Below, piece after piece: positions 1 to 7,814 of a stretch of 64,000 bases of DNA. The stretch is from Anaerotruncus rubiinfantis (GTDB lineage: Bacteria > Bacillota > Clostridia > Oscillospirales > Ruminococcaceae). Each line of letters starts with the position of its first letter. The stretch's first letter is position 1. A model generated the notes under the pieces. That model searched no databases. It saw only the letters and a program-made list of their open reading frames with translations, and was not told the DNA's origin. The DNA lies in the NCBI RefSeq assembly GCF_900078395.1, contig NZ_FKLA01000008.1, positions 1 to 64,000 of the forward strand, read 5' to 3'. A program made the translations under genes and the position numbers.

Positions 1-16
1 GTCGATGCCAGCTCTG

Positions 17-50
17 ACCACAGCAGGGGTGACTCTGCTGTGGTTTATAT
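17..50 (+). terminator. Hairpin before tRNA-Asn
   Basis: Inverted repeat ACCACAGCAG (17-26) and CTGCTGTGGT (35-44) with an 8-nt loop, followed by a weak T-rich stretch. It probably ends a gene lying left of the window. Confidence 0.5.
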
Positions 51-126
51 TCCTCCTTAGCTCAGTCGGTAGAGCATGCGGCTGTTAACCGCAGGGTCGT
101 CTGTTCGAGCCAGACAGGGGGAGCCA
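51..126 (+). tRNA. tRNA-Asn (GTT)
   Basis: Full cloverleaf: acceptor stem TCCTCCT (51-57) pairs with AGGGGGA (116-122), discriminator G and an encoded CCA at 124-126. The anticodon loop CTGTTAA between GCGG and CCGC gives anticodon GTT. The T-loop TTCGAGC is present. Confidence 0.95.
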
Positions 127-130
127 AAAT

Positions 131-165
131 ACCCCGCTGCCAGCCGGCGGCGGGGATATTTTTAT
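131..165 (+). terminator. Terminator after tRNA-Asn
   Basis: CCCCGC (132-137) pairs with GCGGGG (150-155), followed by ATATTTTTATTTT. It lies between tRNA-Asn and the next tRNA. Confidence 0.65.
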
Positions 166-170
166 TTTGC

Positions 171-247
171 GGGCCATTAGCTCAGTTGGTTAGAGCAACC
201 GGCTCATAACCGGTCGGTCCCGGGTTCGAATCCCTGATGGCCCACCA
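171..247 (+). tRNA. tRNA with CAT anticodon (Met, or Ile2)
   Basis: Acceptor GGGCCAT (171-177) pairs with ATGGCCC (237-243), then A and CCA (245-247). Anticodon loop CTCATAA between ACCGG and CCGGT gives CAT. The acceptor stem begins with a G-C pair, so it is not the initiator type. Elongator Met is most likely; tRNA-Ile2, whose C is modified to lysidine, cannot be excluded by eye. Confidence 0.9.
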
Positions 248-301
248 GAACTTTGAATGTGCCTGTATATCTTGTTGGGTGCTCAAAACAGCGCGGAAAG
301 T

Positions 302-336
302 CTGTGAACCCTCTTACGGTTCACGGATTTTCTCTT
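302..336 (+). terminator. Hairpin after tRNA-Met
   Basis: GTGAACC (304-310) and GGTTCAC (318-324) form a 7-bp stem, followed by GGATTTTCTCTTT. Confidence 0.5.
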
Positions 337-379
337 TCATAGGCAGTGTGAACTACCTATGGAAAACATGGTAAAACTG

Positions 380-408
380 TTGACAAATCTGTTCCCACAA
401 GGTATAAT
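380..408 (+). promoter_or_regulatory. Sigma-A promoter of tRNA-Trp
   Basis: Consensus TTGACA (380-385) and TATAAT (403-408) with exactly 17 bp spacing, 31 bp upstream of tRNA-Trp. Confidence 0.9.
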
Positions 409-438
409 AGCTTTTGTTGAGTTTTGAAAATTTCATAA

Positions 439-514
439 AGGGGTATAGCTCAGCCGGTAGAGCAGTGGTCTCCAAAACCACGTGCCGAGGGTTCGAATCC
501 TTCTGCCCCTGCCA
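439..514 (+). tRNA. tRNA-Trp (CCA)
   Basis: Acceptor AGGGGTA (439-445) pairs with TGCCCCT (504-510), discriminator G, CCA at 512-514. Anticodon loop CTCCAAA between GTGGT and ACCAC gives CCA, tryptophan. Confidence 0.95.
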
Positions 515-516
515 AG

Positions 517-551
517 AATAAGAAGTTGGTTTACCAGCTTCTTATTTTTAT
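517..551 (+). terminator. Terminator of tRNA-Trp
   Basis: 14-bp stem AATAAGAAGTTGGT (517-530) with ACCAGCTTCTTATT (533-546), one G-T wobble, followed by TTTA. Confidence 0.8.
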
Positions 552-646
552 TCTCTTTCGATTGCCCGTATTTCAAATGAAAATCGGTAAATCCTAACCA
601 GGGAAGAAGATCCGTGAGAAACTGCATGAAAAATGTATTTTAGGTA

Positions 647-675
647 TTGACAAAGATAGCCTGGACATGTATAAT
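647..675 (+). promoter_or_regulatory. Sigma-A promoter of tRNA-Thr
   Basis: TTGACA (647-652) and TATAAT (670-675) with 17 bp spacing, 45 bp upstream of tRNA-Thr. Confidence 0.9.
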
Positions 676-719
676 AAATTTCGTTGGCTGAACGCTGGCC
701 CCAAAAAACGATAAAAAAT

Positions 720-795
720 GCTGATATAGCTCAGTCGGCAGAGCACATCCTTGGTAAGGATGAGGTCATCAGTTCGAATCTGATTATCAGCTCCA
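720..795 (+). tRNA. tRNA-Thr (GGT)
   Basis: Acceptor GCTGATA (720-726) pairs with TATCAGC (785-791), discriminator T, CCA at 793-795. Anticodon loop TTGGTAA between CATCC and GGATG gives GGT, threonine. Confidence 0.95.
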
Positions 796-797
796 GA

Positions 798-845
798 AGA
801 ACCTCTGTAAAAGGCTTTTGTAAGCTTTTTACAGAGGTTCTTTCA
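798..845 (+). terminator. Terminator of tRNA-Thr
   Basis: Long stem AGAACCTCTGTAAAA (798-812) with TTTTACAGAGGTTCT (827-841), ending in TTTC. Confidence 0.85.
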
Positions 846-1065
846 TTTGCTGAAAAAAGAGAACCAGCAATATAAGCAGGAAGCCGGCGTTCCATGGCGT
901 GAAAGATGTCCGCTTTGGCGGCAGCCGGAGGCGTTGAATTTTACTGTCTTCTGATATGTAGCTGTTATTAAGAATATTGGAACGTTTTGTGCGGCCCCGG
1001 TAATATGACAGACAGTTGTCCGGTACATTTGATAAACTGGTATCAAATCAAAGGAGGAATGCAAG

Positions 1066-1527
1066 ATGCCAAAAATGTCAAATGTTGAACTGTTTGAACT
1101 GCGGGAACAGCCGACCCTTACCATCCGCGCGACCGTCCCGGCGCAGGGGCTCCCGGAGCTGATCGCAAAGAGTTATGCTAGGATTGGCGAATATCTGGCC
1201 GAGCTGGGGGTTGGGATCTGTGACGTGCCGTTCGTGATCTATTATAATATGGATGTGGACGCGCTGGATGTGGAGATCGGTTTTCCGGTTCCGTCAGCGC
1301 AGCCGGGAAAGGGGGAGATCGCCTCTTCCAAAATCCCAGCGGGCAAAGCGGCCAGCTGCATCTACCGCGGCCCGTATGCCCAGATAGGCCCGGCCTATGA
1401 AGATTTGGAGGCCTGGTTTGTCAAACAGGGATGCGAACCCGCCGGGCCTTTCTACGAGTACTATTACAATGGACCGGATTCACCAGAGGATGAGTTGCTG
1501 ACGCGTGTGTTCATGCCGCTCAAATAA
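1066..1527 (+). CDS. GyrI-like small-molecule-binding domain protein
   Basis: 153 aa. The whole protein matches the GyrI-like / AraC effector-binding (SHS2) fold. Visible signs are the N-terminal strand VELFELREQP, a central VEIGFPVP strand, the segment AGKAASCIYRGPYAQIGPAYEDLEAW, and the C-terminal YYNGPDSPEDELLTRVFMPLK, which is typical of the family. There is no DNA-binding domain, so it is a stand-alone domain that may bind or sequester a small hydrophobic ligand. Start ATG follows AAAGGAGG by 8 nt. It is monocistronic, with a strong terminator right behind it. A second GyrI-like gene lies at 48266 in the mobile element. Confidence 0.8.
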   Translation: MPKMSNVELFELREQPTLTIRATVPAQGLPELIAKSYARIGEYLAELGVGICDVPFVIYYNMDVDALDVEIGFPVPSAQPGKGEIASSKIPAGKAASCIYRGPYAQIGPAYEDLEAWFVKQGCEPAGPFYEYYYNGPDSPEDELLTRVFMPLK

Positions 1528-1532
1528 AAGAT

Positions 1533-1571
1533 GAAACCGAGGCGGATGTGGTTACATCCGCCTCGGTTTTC
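1533..1571 (+). terminator. Terminator of GyrI-like gene
   Basis: 14-bp stem AACCGAGGCGGATG (1535-1548) with CATCCGCCTCGGTT (1555-1568), 6-nt loop, then TT. Confidence 0.85.
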
Positions 1572-1673
1572 GCATAGTAAATCAGACACCGTTTATTGGG
1601 AAAGGGAATAGGATGGAAGGAGTGGGAACAGGAAACCTGTTGAAAACGACAAAATTTGCAAAAATGACAAACC

Positions 1674-1744
1674 GGTTACAGAATCGATCAGGAAATAAAT
1701 GGAAAAATTACAATTAGGTTACATTGAGGTTACAGAACAGTAAC
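1674..1744 (+). promoter_or_regulatory. Repeated GTTAC boxes upstream of small membrane protein gene
   Basis: GGTTACA occurs at 1674, 1717 and 1728. The last two are 11 bp apart in direct orientation, and the third forms an inverted pair with GTAAC at 1740 (GTTAC, 6 nt, GTAAC). The spacing resembles sites of an OmpR-family response regulator, but the factor is unknown. The 1572-1899 gap otherwise holds only the promoter and hairpin listed next. Confidence 0.4.
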
Positions 1745-1782
1745 AATTATGAAAAAAATTTTAACAAATTTGAATTTTCCTC

Positions 1783-1810
1783 TTGATTTCCGCATAATAT
1801 ATGATATATT
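1783..1810 (+). promoter_or_regulatory. Candidate promoter of the 1900 gene
   Basis: TTGATT (1783-1788) and TATATT (1805-1810), 16 bp spacing, in a strongly AT-rich stretch about 90 bp before the start codon. Confidence 0.5.
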
Positions 1811-1859
1811 ATAGATAGCAGAGATTACAAAGAGTAAAAACATCTGTAGAAATTCGTAT

Positions 1860-1882
1860 AAAAGTTACAATTTGTAACTTTT
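1860..1882 (+). repeat. Palindrome just before the ribosome binding site
   Basis: AAAAGTTACA (1860-1869) and TGTAACTTTT (1873-1882) are perfect inverted arms around ATT, ending directly before GAAGGAGG. It contains GTTAC and GTAAC again, so it may be an operator or an mRNA hairpin at the SD. Confidence 0.55.
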
Positions 1883-1899
1883 GAAGGAGGTAAACCGCT

Positions 1900-2229
1900 A
1901 TGACAAAACAAAATACCCGGAGGACTTCGCTGCTGATTGGCGCTGCTGTGGCGGTTATGACCTTTGTGCTGCTGTCGGCTTTTGCCGGCGGGCTGATTGA
2001 ATTTTCCCGTGACGCTGGATTCTTCCTCTGGCTGCGCGACCTGCTTGCCTACAGCTTCACCAATAAGATTCTTCAAAAGCTGTTCGCTTCGTTTACGCTT
2101 GGCTTTGCCGCTTACTTCATCAATCAGATGATCGTTTACGGCAAACAGGTCAGCGCCAAAAAACGCGCCCGTGCGACCCGGGTCCGGTTTACGCCGAAGG
2201 ACAATGACAGCTTCGGGCAGACCGCTTAA
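1900..2229 (+). CDS. Small membrane protein, unknown function
   Basis: 109 aa. A membrane segment at about residues 10-32 is followed by an aromatic amphipathic region (FSRDAGFFLWLRDLLAYSF) and a second hydrophobic stretch near 63-80, then a basic hydrophilic tail rich in K and R. No family is recognised. Start ATG follows GAAGGAGG. The upstream region has repeated GTTAC boxes and a palindrome, so expression is probably regulated. It is monocistronic, ended by a 17-bp hairpin. Confidence 0.7.
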   Translation: MTKQNTRRTSLLIGAAVAVMTFVLLSAFAGGLIEFSRDAGFFLWLRDLLAYSFTNKILQKLFASFTLGFAAYFINQMIVYGKQVSAKKRARATRVRFTPKDNDSFGQTA

Positions 2230-2263
2230 TTTTGCTTTTCATTTTTTTCTCCTAATTCATAAT

Positions 2264-2300
2264 AACAAGCCGGCGTCACATTTGTGACGCCGGCTTGTTT
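2264..2300 (+). terminator. Strong hairpin between convergent small genes
   Basis: 17-bp perfect stem AACAAGCCGGCGTCACA (2264-2280) and its complement (2283-2299) with a minimal loop. It separates the 109-aa gene on the plus strand from the 39-aa gene on the minus strand and may serve both. Confidence 0.75.
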
Positions 2301-2314
2301 ATGCAGGGAAAGAA

Positions 2315-2434
2315 TCAGAGCACGATTTGGAAAAGTGCCATGACTTTTCCGAAAATGATCAGAAGGACGGCGGAAAGCACGCAATAGAGCAGGATTTTCC
2401 AGGTTGGCGGCGCGGGACGCTGAAAGAACGACAT
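2315..2434 (-). CDS. 39-aa single-span membrane peptide
   Basis: Small ORF of 39 aa beginning MSFFQRPAPPTWKILLYCVL. A short proline-rich cytoplasmic N-terminus precedes a hydrophobic segment at about residues 14-29, then GKVMALFQIVL at the C-terminus. The start ATG (2432-2434 on the minus strand) has a good Shine-Dalgarno AAGGGGAG eight nt upstream. It converges on the 1900 gene with the shared hairpin between them. No family is recognised; the evidence is the SD, the clean open frame and the membrane segment. Confidence 0.5.
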   Translation of the reverse strand: MSFFQRPAPPTWKILLYCVLSAVLLIIFGKVMALFQIVL

Positions 2435-2514
2435 GGTAAGGACTCCCCTTTTTCGCGAATTCATACAATACGGAAATACTAGCACATTTTTCGAGAAAAA
2501 GAAAGGCTTTCATC

Positions 2515-2544
2515 TTGTGCGGCCCAAGCCGTTTGTGCTATACT
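2515..2544 (+). promoter_or_regulatory. Promoter close to the DUF2752 start codon
   Basis: TTGTGC (2515-2520) and TATACT (2539-2544), 18 bp spacing. The -10 box ends 9 bp before ATG 2554, implying a nearly leaderless mRNA. Confidence 0.5.
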
Positions 2545-2553
2545 AGCTTTATT

Positions 2554-3012
2554 ATGAAAAAGTATCGTCTTTTTTCCCGCTCGAATACGCTCCTGGGACG
2601 CGCCGGACAGCTCGCTGTCATGCTTTTGGGGATCGCGGCGCTTGTGTGGCTGGCGGCGCATTGGGGCGTTTACCGCTGTCCGCTGCGCTGGACATTCGGC
2701 GTTGAATGCCCGGCGTGCGGTATGACCCGCGCGGCTGCCGCGCTTCTGCGGTTCGATTTTATCGGGGCGTTCCGTTTTAACCCGCTGGTGTACGTCGTCT
2801 GCGCTTATGCGGCGATCTGCGCTTATGGCTGGCTTTTCAGGCCGCGGCTTCTGCGCTCCAAAAGGCTCTGGGCCGTTTTCATCGCGCTGTTTCTGTGCTT
2901 CTGGGCGGTGCGGATCGCCCTGTTTTTCTTGGGTCAGTATCCCGCTTTTTTGGAACCAAACGCGCGGTTTCCGGTCATTTTCCGGAAACTGTTCCTTTTG
3001 ATAAAAATGTAA
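2554..3012 (+). CDS. DUF2752 family membrane protein
   Basis: 152 aa. The family signature CPACGMTRA sits near residues 49-57, next to another Cys in YRCPLRW. Three hydrophobic segments lie at about 16-36, 78-97 and 105-127, and the C-terminus is basic. The function of DUF2752 is not known; the Cys pair could bind metal or form a disulphide. The frame is open from 2515, but ATG 2554 is the better start because the -10 box lies at 2539-2544. No Shine-Dalgarno precedes it. glyA follows 23 bp downstream with its own SD. Confidence 0.75.
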   Translation: MKKYRLFSRSNTLLGRAGQLAVMLLGIAALVWLAAHWGVYRCPLRWTFGVECPACGMTRAAAALLRFDFIGAFRFNPLVYVVCAYAAICAYGWLFRPRLLRSKRLWAVFIALFLCFWAVRIALFFLGQYPAFLEPNARFPVIFRKLFLLIKM

Positions 3013-3035
3013 TGATGTGATGGAGGTAATGAAAA

Positions 3036-4292
3036 ATGTACAGTGAGATGATGGACACCATTGGATTTGTATCCCGGTTCGATCCGGAGGTTGGCGCGGG
3101 CATGCAGAAGGAGCTTGCGCGCCAGCGCCGGAACATCGAACTGATCGCGTCCGAAAATATCGTCAGCCCGGCGGTTCTGGCCGCAATGGGCAGCGTACTG
3201 ACCAACAAATACGCCGAAGGCTATTCCGGCAAGCGGTATTACGGCGGCTGCGAATGTGTGGACATTGTGGAGGATATCGCGATCGCGCGCGCCAAGGAGC
3301 TCTTCGGCGCGGGCTATGCGAACGTCCAGCCGCATTCGGGCGCGCAGGCAAACCTCGCCGTCTACTTTGCCTTGCTCGAGCCGGGCGATACCGTCCTGGG
3401 TATGAGCCTGGCCGACGGCGGGCACCTGACCCATGGCTCCCCGGTCAACATGTCGGGCAAATACTATAACTTTGTCCCGTACGGGCTGCGGGACGACACC
3501 CAGACGATCGATTACGATCAGGCGCGGGAGCTCGCGATAAAGCATAAACCCAAGCTTATTGTGGCTGGCGCTTCCGCCTATCCGCGCGTCATCGATTTTG
3601 AGAAACTCTCCGCAATTGCCAAAGAGGTCGGCGCCTACTTCATGGTGGATATGGCCCACATCGCGGGGCTGGTCGCCGCAGGAGAGCATCCGTCCCCGGT
3701 GCCGTACGCCGACGTGGTCACCTCCACCACCCATAAGACCCTGCGCGGCCCGCGCGGCGGCATGATCCTCACGAACAATGAGGAGCTCGCCAAGAAATTC
3801 AACAAGGCCGTGTTCCCAGGTACCCAGGGCGGCCCGCTCGAACATATCATCGCCGCGAAGGCGGTCTGCTTCGGCGAGGCGCTGAAACCTGCATTCAAGG
3901 CGAGTCAGCGCCAGACGGTCCTCAACTGCCAGGCGCTGGCGAAGGCGCTGACCAAACGCGGCTTTTCGCTCGTTTCGGGCGGCAGCGACAATCATCTGAT
4001 CCTGCTTGACCTGCGCAGCATGAATGTCACCGGCAAGGAGCTTGAGAAGAAGCTCGATGAGGTTTACATCACCGTCAACAAAAACGCCATCCCCAATGAC
4101 CCGCAGAGCCCGTTTATCACGAGCGGCGTGCGTATTGGAACCCCGGCGGTCACCACCCGCGGCTTTAAAGAAGAGGATATGGACCGGATTGCCGAGTTTA
4201 TCTTCCTGGCTGCGACCGATTTCGATCAAAAGGCTGATGAAATCCGCGCCGGCGTCGATGCGCTCTGCGCGAAATATCCGCTTTACGAGTAA
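3036..4292 (+). CDS. glyA: Serine hydroxymethyltransferase
   Basis: 418 aa, the usual length. A PLP enzyme converting serine and tetrahydrofolate to glycine and 5,10-methylene-THF, the main one-carbon source for purines, thymidylate and methionine. Family features: [14 protein letters not shown] near the N-terminus, the [10 protein letters not shown] substrate region, and the PLP-lysine motif [16 protein letters not shown] (Lys near residue 233). Start ATG follows TGGAGGTAATG. It may be co-transcribed with the DUF2752 gene upstream; a GC-rich hairpin follows it. Confidence 0.97.
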   Translation: MYSEMMDTIGFVSRFDPEVGAGMQKELARQRRNIELIASENIVSPAVLAAMGSVLTNKYAEGYSGKRYYGGCECVDIVEDIAIARAKELFGAGYANVQPHSGAQANLAVYFALLEPGDTVLGMSLADGGHLTHGSPVNMSGKYYNFVPYGLRDDTQTIDYDQARELAIKHKPKLIVAGASAYPRVIDFEKLSAIAKEVGAYFMVDMAHIAGLVAAGEHPSPVPYADVVTSTTHKTLRGPRGGMILTNNEELAKKFNKAVFPGTQGGPLEHIIAAKAVCFGEALKPAFKASQRQTVLNCQALAKALTKRGFSLVSGGSDNHLILLDLRSMNVTGKELEKKLDEVYITVNKNAIPNDPQSPFITSGVRIGTPAVTTRGFKEEDMDRIAEFIFLAATDFDQKADEIRAGVDALCAKYPLYE

Positions 4293-4315
4293 TCCTGCAA
4301 TCAGAGATGTGACAC

Positions 4316-4370
4316 CGCCCGTAAACGGGCGGCTGGGGCGCGGAGGACAAGGTCCTCCGCGCCGCTTTCA
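4316..4370 (+). terminator. Tandem hairpins after glyA
   Basis: A small hairpin CGCCCGT/ACGGGCG (4316-4332) and a 12-bp hairpin GGCGCGGAGGAC (4337-4348) with GTCCTCCGCGCC (4352-4363), followed by GCTTTCAGATTTTT. It probably ends glyA or attenuates rarA. Confidence 0.6.
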
Positions 4371-4396
4371 GATTTTTGGATCGAGGTGATTTTGAA

Positions 4397-5668
4397 ATGG
4401 CTGCACCATTGGCCGATCGCATCCGCCCCCAGACGCTCGACGACGTGGTCGGGCAGGAACACATCCTTGGTAAGGATAAGGTCCTGCGCCGGATGATCGA
4501 AACCGGCAACATCCCGAATCTGATCTTTTACGGCCCGTCCGGCATCGGCAAGACGACGGTCGCTTCGATCATCGCGAAGCGGGCGGGCAAGAAGCTCTGC
4601 AAACTCAATGGAACCACCGCCTCGACCGCCGATATCCGCGATGTGGTAACCGAAACCGGGACGATCGACGGGATGAACGGAGTGCTCCTCTACCTCGACG
4701 AGATCCAGTACCTCAACAAAAAGCAGCAGCAGACGCTGCTCGAATTTATCGAAAACGGGTCGATCACCCTGATCGCATCCACAACTGAAAACCCCTATTT
4801 CTATATCTACAACGCGATCCTTTCGCGCAGCACCGTCTTTGAATTTAAACCTGTGCCGCCCGCGGCGGTCGAACGTGCGGTGAACCGCGCCTTTTCGATC
4901 GCCAGGGAGTATTTCGGAGGGGATTTTGCCGTGGAGGACGGGGTAGTCCCTTACATTGCGGCAGCCTGCGGAGGCGACGTGCGCAAATCGATCAACGCGG
5001 TGGAGATGCTGTCGCTTGCAGCGGGTGAAGGCGGCGCAGTCACGCTCGACGACGCCAAGCAGGTGGCGCAGAAGAGCGCCAACCGCTACGACAAGCAGGG
5101 GGATGAACACTACGACCTCGTTTCCGCCCTGCAGAAATCGGTGCGTGGTTCGGACGAAAACGCCGCGCTGCATTATCTGGCGCGGCTTTTGGCGGCAGGG
5201 GATTTGCTCTCGCCCTGCCGGCGGCTGCTTGTCATGGCAAGCGAGGATGTGGGGATGGCTTATCCGATGGCGGCGGTCATCGTAAAGGCCTGCGTCGATT
5301 CGGCGATCCAGCTTGGGCTGCCCGAAGGGCGGATTCCGCTGGCCGAAGCGGTGGTGCTGATGTGCACCGCGCCCAAATCGAACTCCTCCTATATGGGGAT
5401 CAACGCCGCGCTGGCGGATGTGGAGGCGGGTCTCACCGGCTCCTTCCCGCGCGCCTTGCAGAATAAGCATTACGACGGCGCAGAGGTGAAGGAAAAAGGA
5501 CAGAACTACCTCTACCCCCATGACTATCCCAACCACTATGTCAGGCAGCAATACCTGCCCGATGAACTCAAAGGCAAGGTTTACTACGAGTTCGGTGACA
5601 ACAAAACCGAATCGGCTGCAAAGGCCTATCGGGAAAAGATCCTGCGGGAAGCGCAGGCGGGCAAATGA
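4397..5668 (+). CDS. rarA: Replication-associated recombination protein A (RarA/MgsA AAA+ ATPase)
   Basis: 423 aa. Clamp-loader-like AAA+ ATPase acting at stalled forks. Visible: N-terminal PLADRIRPQTLDDVVGQEH, Walker A GPSGIGKTT, Walker B LYLDEIQYLNK, sensor 1 IASTTENPYF, arginine finger region ILSRSTVFEF, and the family-specific C-terminus with RRLLVMASEDVGMA and KHYDGAEVKEKGQNYLYPHDYPNH. ATG 4397 is chosen over ATG 4376 because GAGGTGAT lies eight nt upstream of it and the family begins near this point. The AEC transporter gene follows after 37 bp. Confidence 0.93.
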   Translation: MAAPLADRIRPQTLDDVVGQEHILGKDKVLRRMIETGNIPNLIFYGPSGIGKTTVASIIAKRAGKKLCKLNGTTASTADIRDVVTETGTIDGMNGVLLYLDEIQYLNKKQQQTLLEFIENGSITLIASTTENPYFYIYNAILSRSTVFEFKPVPPAAVERAVNRAFSIAREYFGGDFAVEDGVVPYIAAACGGDVRKSINAVEMLSLAAGEGGAVTLDDAKQVAQKSANRYDKQGDEHYDLVSALQKSVRGSDENAALHYLARLLAAGDLLSPCRRLLVMASEDVGMAYPMAAVIVKACVDSAIQLGLPEGRIPLAEAVVLMCTAPKSNSSYMGINAALADVEAGLTGSFPRALQNKHYDGAEVKEKGQNYLYPHDYPNHYVRQQYLPDELKGKVYYEFGDNKTESAAKAYREKILREAQAGK

Positions 5669-5705
5669 CAAAAATCTGACGGAACATGCGGATTCGAGGA
5701 ATAAA

Positions 5706-6644
5706 ATGGAAAGCTTATATTTATCCGCCCGGATCATCACGCCGATCTGCGCGGCGGTTCTGCTGGGCTATGCCCTGCGGCGGCTGAAGCTGTGGGACGA
5801 CCACACCGTTTCCCAGGTCAATACCATCTGCTTCAAGGTGCTTTTTCCAATTCATCTTTTTATCAGTGTGATACACACCGACCTGTCGAGCACCCTCGAT
5901 GAAAAATTGCTGGTCGCGGGCGTCGTGTGTGTCTTTGTGATCTTTTTCGGCACCTTGGGGGGCTGCATCATCTTTGTGAAGGAGAAACGGCGGCTGGGAG
6001 CTCTGGTGCAGGGGATCTTCCGCGGCAACACGCTGCTGTTCGGCCTGCCGCTGGTCACCACCCTTTACGGGGACGAACGGGCGGGTGTGGCCGCCCTGAT
6101 GATCGCAGTGGTCATCCCGGTCTACAACACCCTGGCCGTCATCCTGCTGGAAAGCTGCCGGGGCGGCAGGGCCAGCCTCAAAAAGGTTCTGTACGGGATC
6201 GTCACAAACCCGCTCATTGTGGGCACGGTCACCGGCCTGGCGGGGCTTTTGTGCGGCGTGCATCTGCCGGCCATCGCCGATGAAGCGGTTATGAGCATCA
6301 CCAAAATCACAACACCGCTTGCCCTGCTTGGGCTTGGCGGCACCTTCCGTTTTGACGCGGTCGGGCATAACCTGCGTGCGCTTTTCTGGGCCGTCTTTTC
6401 CCGCCTGATCCTGATCCCGGCTATCCTGATGCCGGTGGTGATCGCGCTTGGATTCCGGGAGGTCACACTGGCGGCGCTGCTCACCATCCTGGTTGTGCCG
6501 ACCGCGGTAAATTCCTTCACCATGGCGCAGCAGATGGATTCGGACGCGGAACTCTCGGGACAGATCGTGGTATTCACTTCGCTCTTTTCAATCCTGTCCG
6601 TCTTTGGATGGATCTTTTTACTGAGCCATTTGGGCTATTTGTAA
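5706..6644 (+). CDS. AEC (auxin efflux carrier) family transporter
   Basis: 312 aa integral membrane protein with about ten hydrophobic segments in two bundles of five. The N-terminal half carries ICFKVLFPIHLFISV and GIFRGNTLLFGLPL, the C-terminal half TPLALLGLGGTF and TILVVPTAVNSFTMAQQM. These match the AEC family of organic-anion permeases (malate, malonate and similar); the substrate cannot be told. Start ATG 5706 is used because CGAGGA precedes it; the frame is open further upstream only by overlap with rarA. Likely in one transcript with rarA and the DUF362 gene. Confidence 0.85.
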   Translation: MESLYLSARIITPICAAVLLGYALRRLKLWDDHTVSQVNTICFKVLFPIHLFISVIHTDLSSTLDEKLLVAGVVCVFVIFFGTLGGCIIFVKEKRRLGALVQGIFRGNTLLFGLPLVTTLYGDERAGVAALMIAVVIPVYNTLAVILLESCRGGRASLKKVLYGIVTNPLIVGTVTGLAGLLCGVHLPAIADEAVMSITKITTPLALLGLGGTFRFDAVGHNLRALFWAVFSRLILIPAILMPVVIALGFREVTLAALLTILVVPTAVNSFTMAQQMDSDAELSGQIVVFTSLFSILSVFGWIFLLSHLGYL

Positions 6645-6673
6645 TCCTGTGTTATCTTTAGGAGGCGATGCCG

Positions 6674-7771
6674 ATGCTTACGCGCAATGAAATCCTGGTC
6701 ACCTATGGGGAGGCCCCATTCGTGATGGCAAAAGAACTGATGGAAGAAGCGCAGGTCGCGCAGATGATCCCCAAGGGGGCGCTCGTGGGCCTCAAGCCAA
6801 ACCTCGTGGTGGGCCGCCCGGCCGATACCGGCGCGACCACCCATCCGGAGATCCTTGCCGGCGCGATCGAATATTTGCGCGCCCACGGGCACGAGAATAT
6901 CCTGATCCTGGAGGGTTCTTGGGTCGGGGACGATACCGATTCCGCCTTTCGCACCTGCGGATATACGGCTCTTTCCAAAAAGTATGGCGTGCCGCTTTTC
7001 AATACGAAAAAAGACAAGATTGTGATCAAGTCCTTTGACGGCATGAAAATGGAGGTCTGCGAGAAGGCGCTCGCAGTTGATTTCCTGATCAATGTCCCGG
7101 TGCTCAAGGGGCACTGCCAGACGACTGTGACCGGTTCGCTCAAAAATCTCAAAGGCCTCATTTCCGACCGGGAGAAACGGCACTTCCATACCATGGGCCT
7201 GCATAAGCCGATCGCCTGCCTGAACAAGGTCTTAAAGCAGGATTTTATCCTGGTGGACGGCATCTGTGGAGACCTCGACTTTGAGGAAGGCGGCAACCCG
7301 GTGCAGATGAACCGGATGTTCTGCGGGCTTGATCCGGTGCTGGTGGACAGCTTCATCGCTTCCTCAATGGGCTACGAGCCGGCGGACATCGAATATATCC
7401 GCCTGGCGGAAGGGTACGGCGTCGGAAGCGCCGACCTCGCGAAGGCGCAGATCCGGGAGCTCAGCCGTGACGAAACCCCGGCGCGCCCCACGTCCGCCCG
7501 CAAGGTGCAGCGGCTTGCGCGGCACGCGGACCAGCGGGACGCCTGTTCGGCCTGTTATGCGAACCTCATCCAGGCGTTCGCGCGGCTCGATGACGAGGGC
7601 CTGCTCGCAAGTCTGCCGCAGGTATGCATTGGGCAGAAGTTCCGCGGGAAGCCCGGCGGGCTTGGTGTGGGGAACTGCACTTCCTGCATGGCGCATTCGC
7701 TGGCTGGCTGCCCGCCGAAAACACCAGAAATGCTCGCGTTCCTGCGGGAATATGCGCAGGGAAAGCAATAA
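6674..7771 (+). CDS. DUF362 domain protein
   Basis: 365 aa. The DUF362 core covers about residues 30-240, with VGLKPNLVVGRPADTGATTHPEI, the central NVPVLKGHCQTTVTGSLKNLKG and FILVDGICGDLDFEEGGNP. The usual C-terminal ferredoxin domain is missing; instead the last third carries a few cysteines (CSACYANL; CTSCMAHSLAGCPP) that could bind a metal or cluster. DUF362 proteins are found near redox and one-carbon enzymes but have no settled role. ATG 6674 is favoured over ATG 6668 because of the 8-nt distance to GGAGG. Confidence 0.8.
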   Translation: MLTRNEILVTYGEAPFVMAKELMEEAQVAQMIPKGALVGLKPNLVVGRPADTGATTHPEILAGAIEYLRAHGHENILILEGSWVGDDTDSAFRTCGYTALSKKYGVPLFNTKKDKIVIKSFDGMKMEVCEKALAVDFLINVPVLKGHCQTTVTGSLKNLKGLISDREKRHFHTMGLHKPIACLNKVLKQDFILVDGICGDLDFEEGGNPVQMNRMFCGLDPVLVDSFIASSMGYEPADIEYIRLAEGYGVGSADLAKAQIRELSRDETPARPTSARKVQRLARHADQRDACSACYANLIQAFARLDDEGLLASLPQVCIGQKFRGKPGGLGVGNCTSCMAHSLAGCPPKTPEMLAFLREYAQGKQ

Positions 7772-7778
7772 ACGCACA

Positions 7779-7808
7779 AAAAGAGCGCGGCTGCGGCCGC
7801 GCTCTTTG
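7779..7808 (+). terminator. Bidirectional terminator
   Basis: AAAGAGCGCGG (7780-7790) pairs with CCGCGCTCTTT (7797-7807). It lies between two convergent genes and has A-rich and T-rich flanks, so it can work on both strands. Confidence 0.75.
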
Positions 7809-7814
7809 CGGTTT

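Noticed and set aside
171..247. Initiator tRNA-Met
   Set aside because: The first acceptor pair is G-C and the anticodon stem lacks the three consecutive G-C pairs in initiator arrangement; an elongator or Ile2 type fits better.
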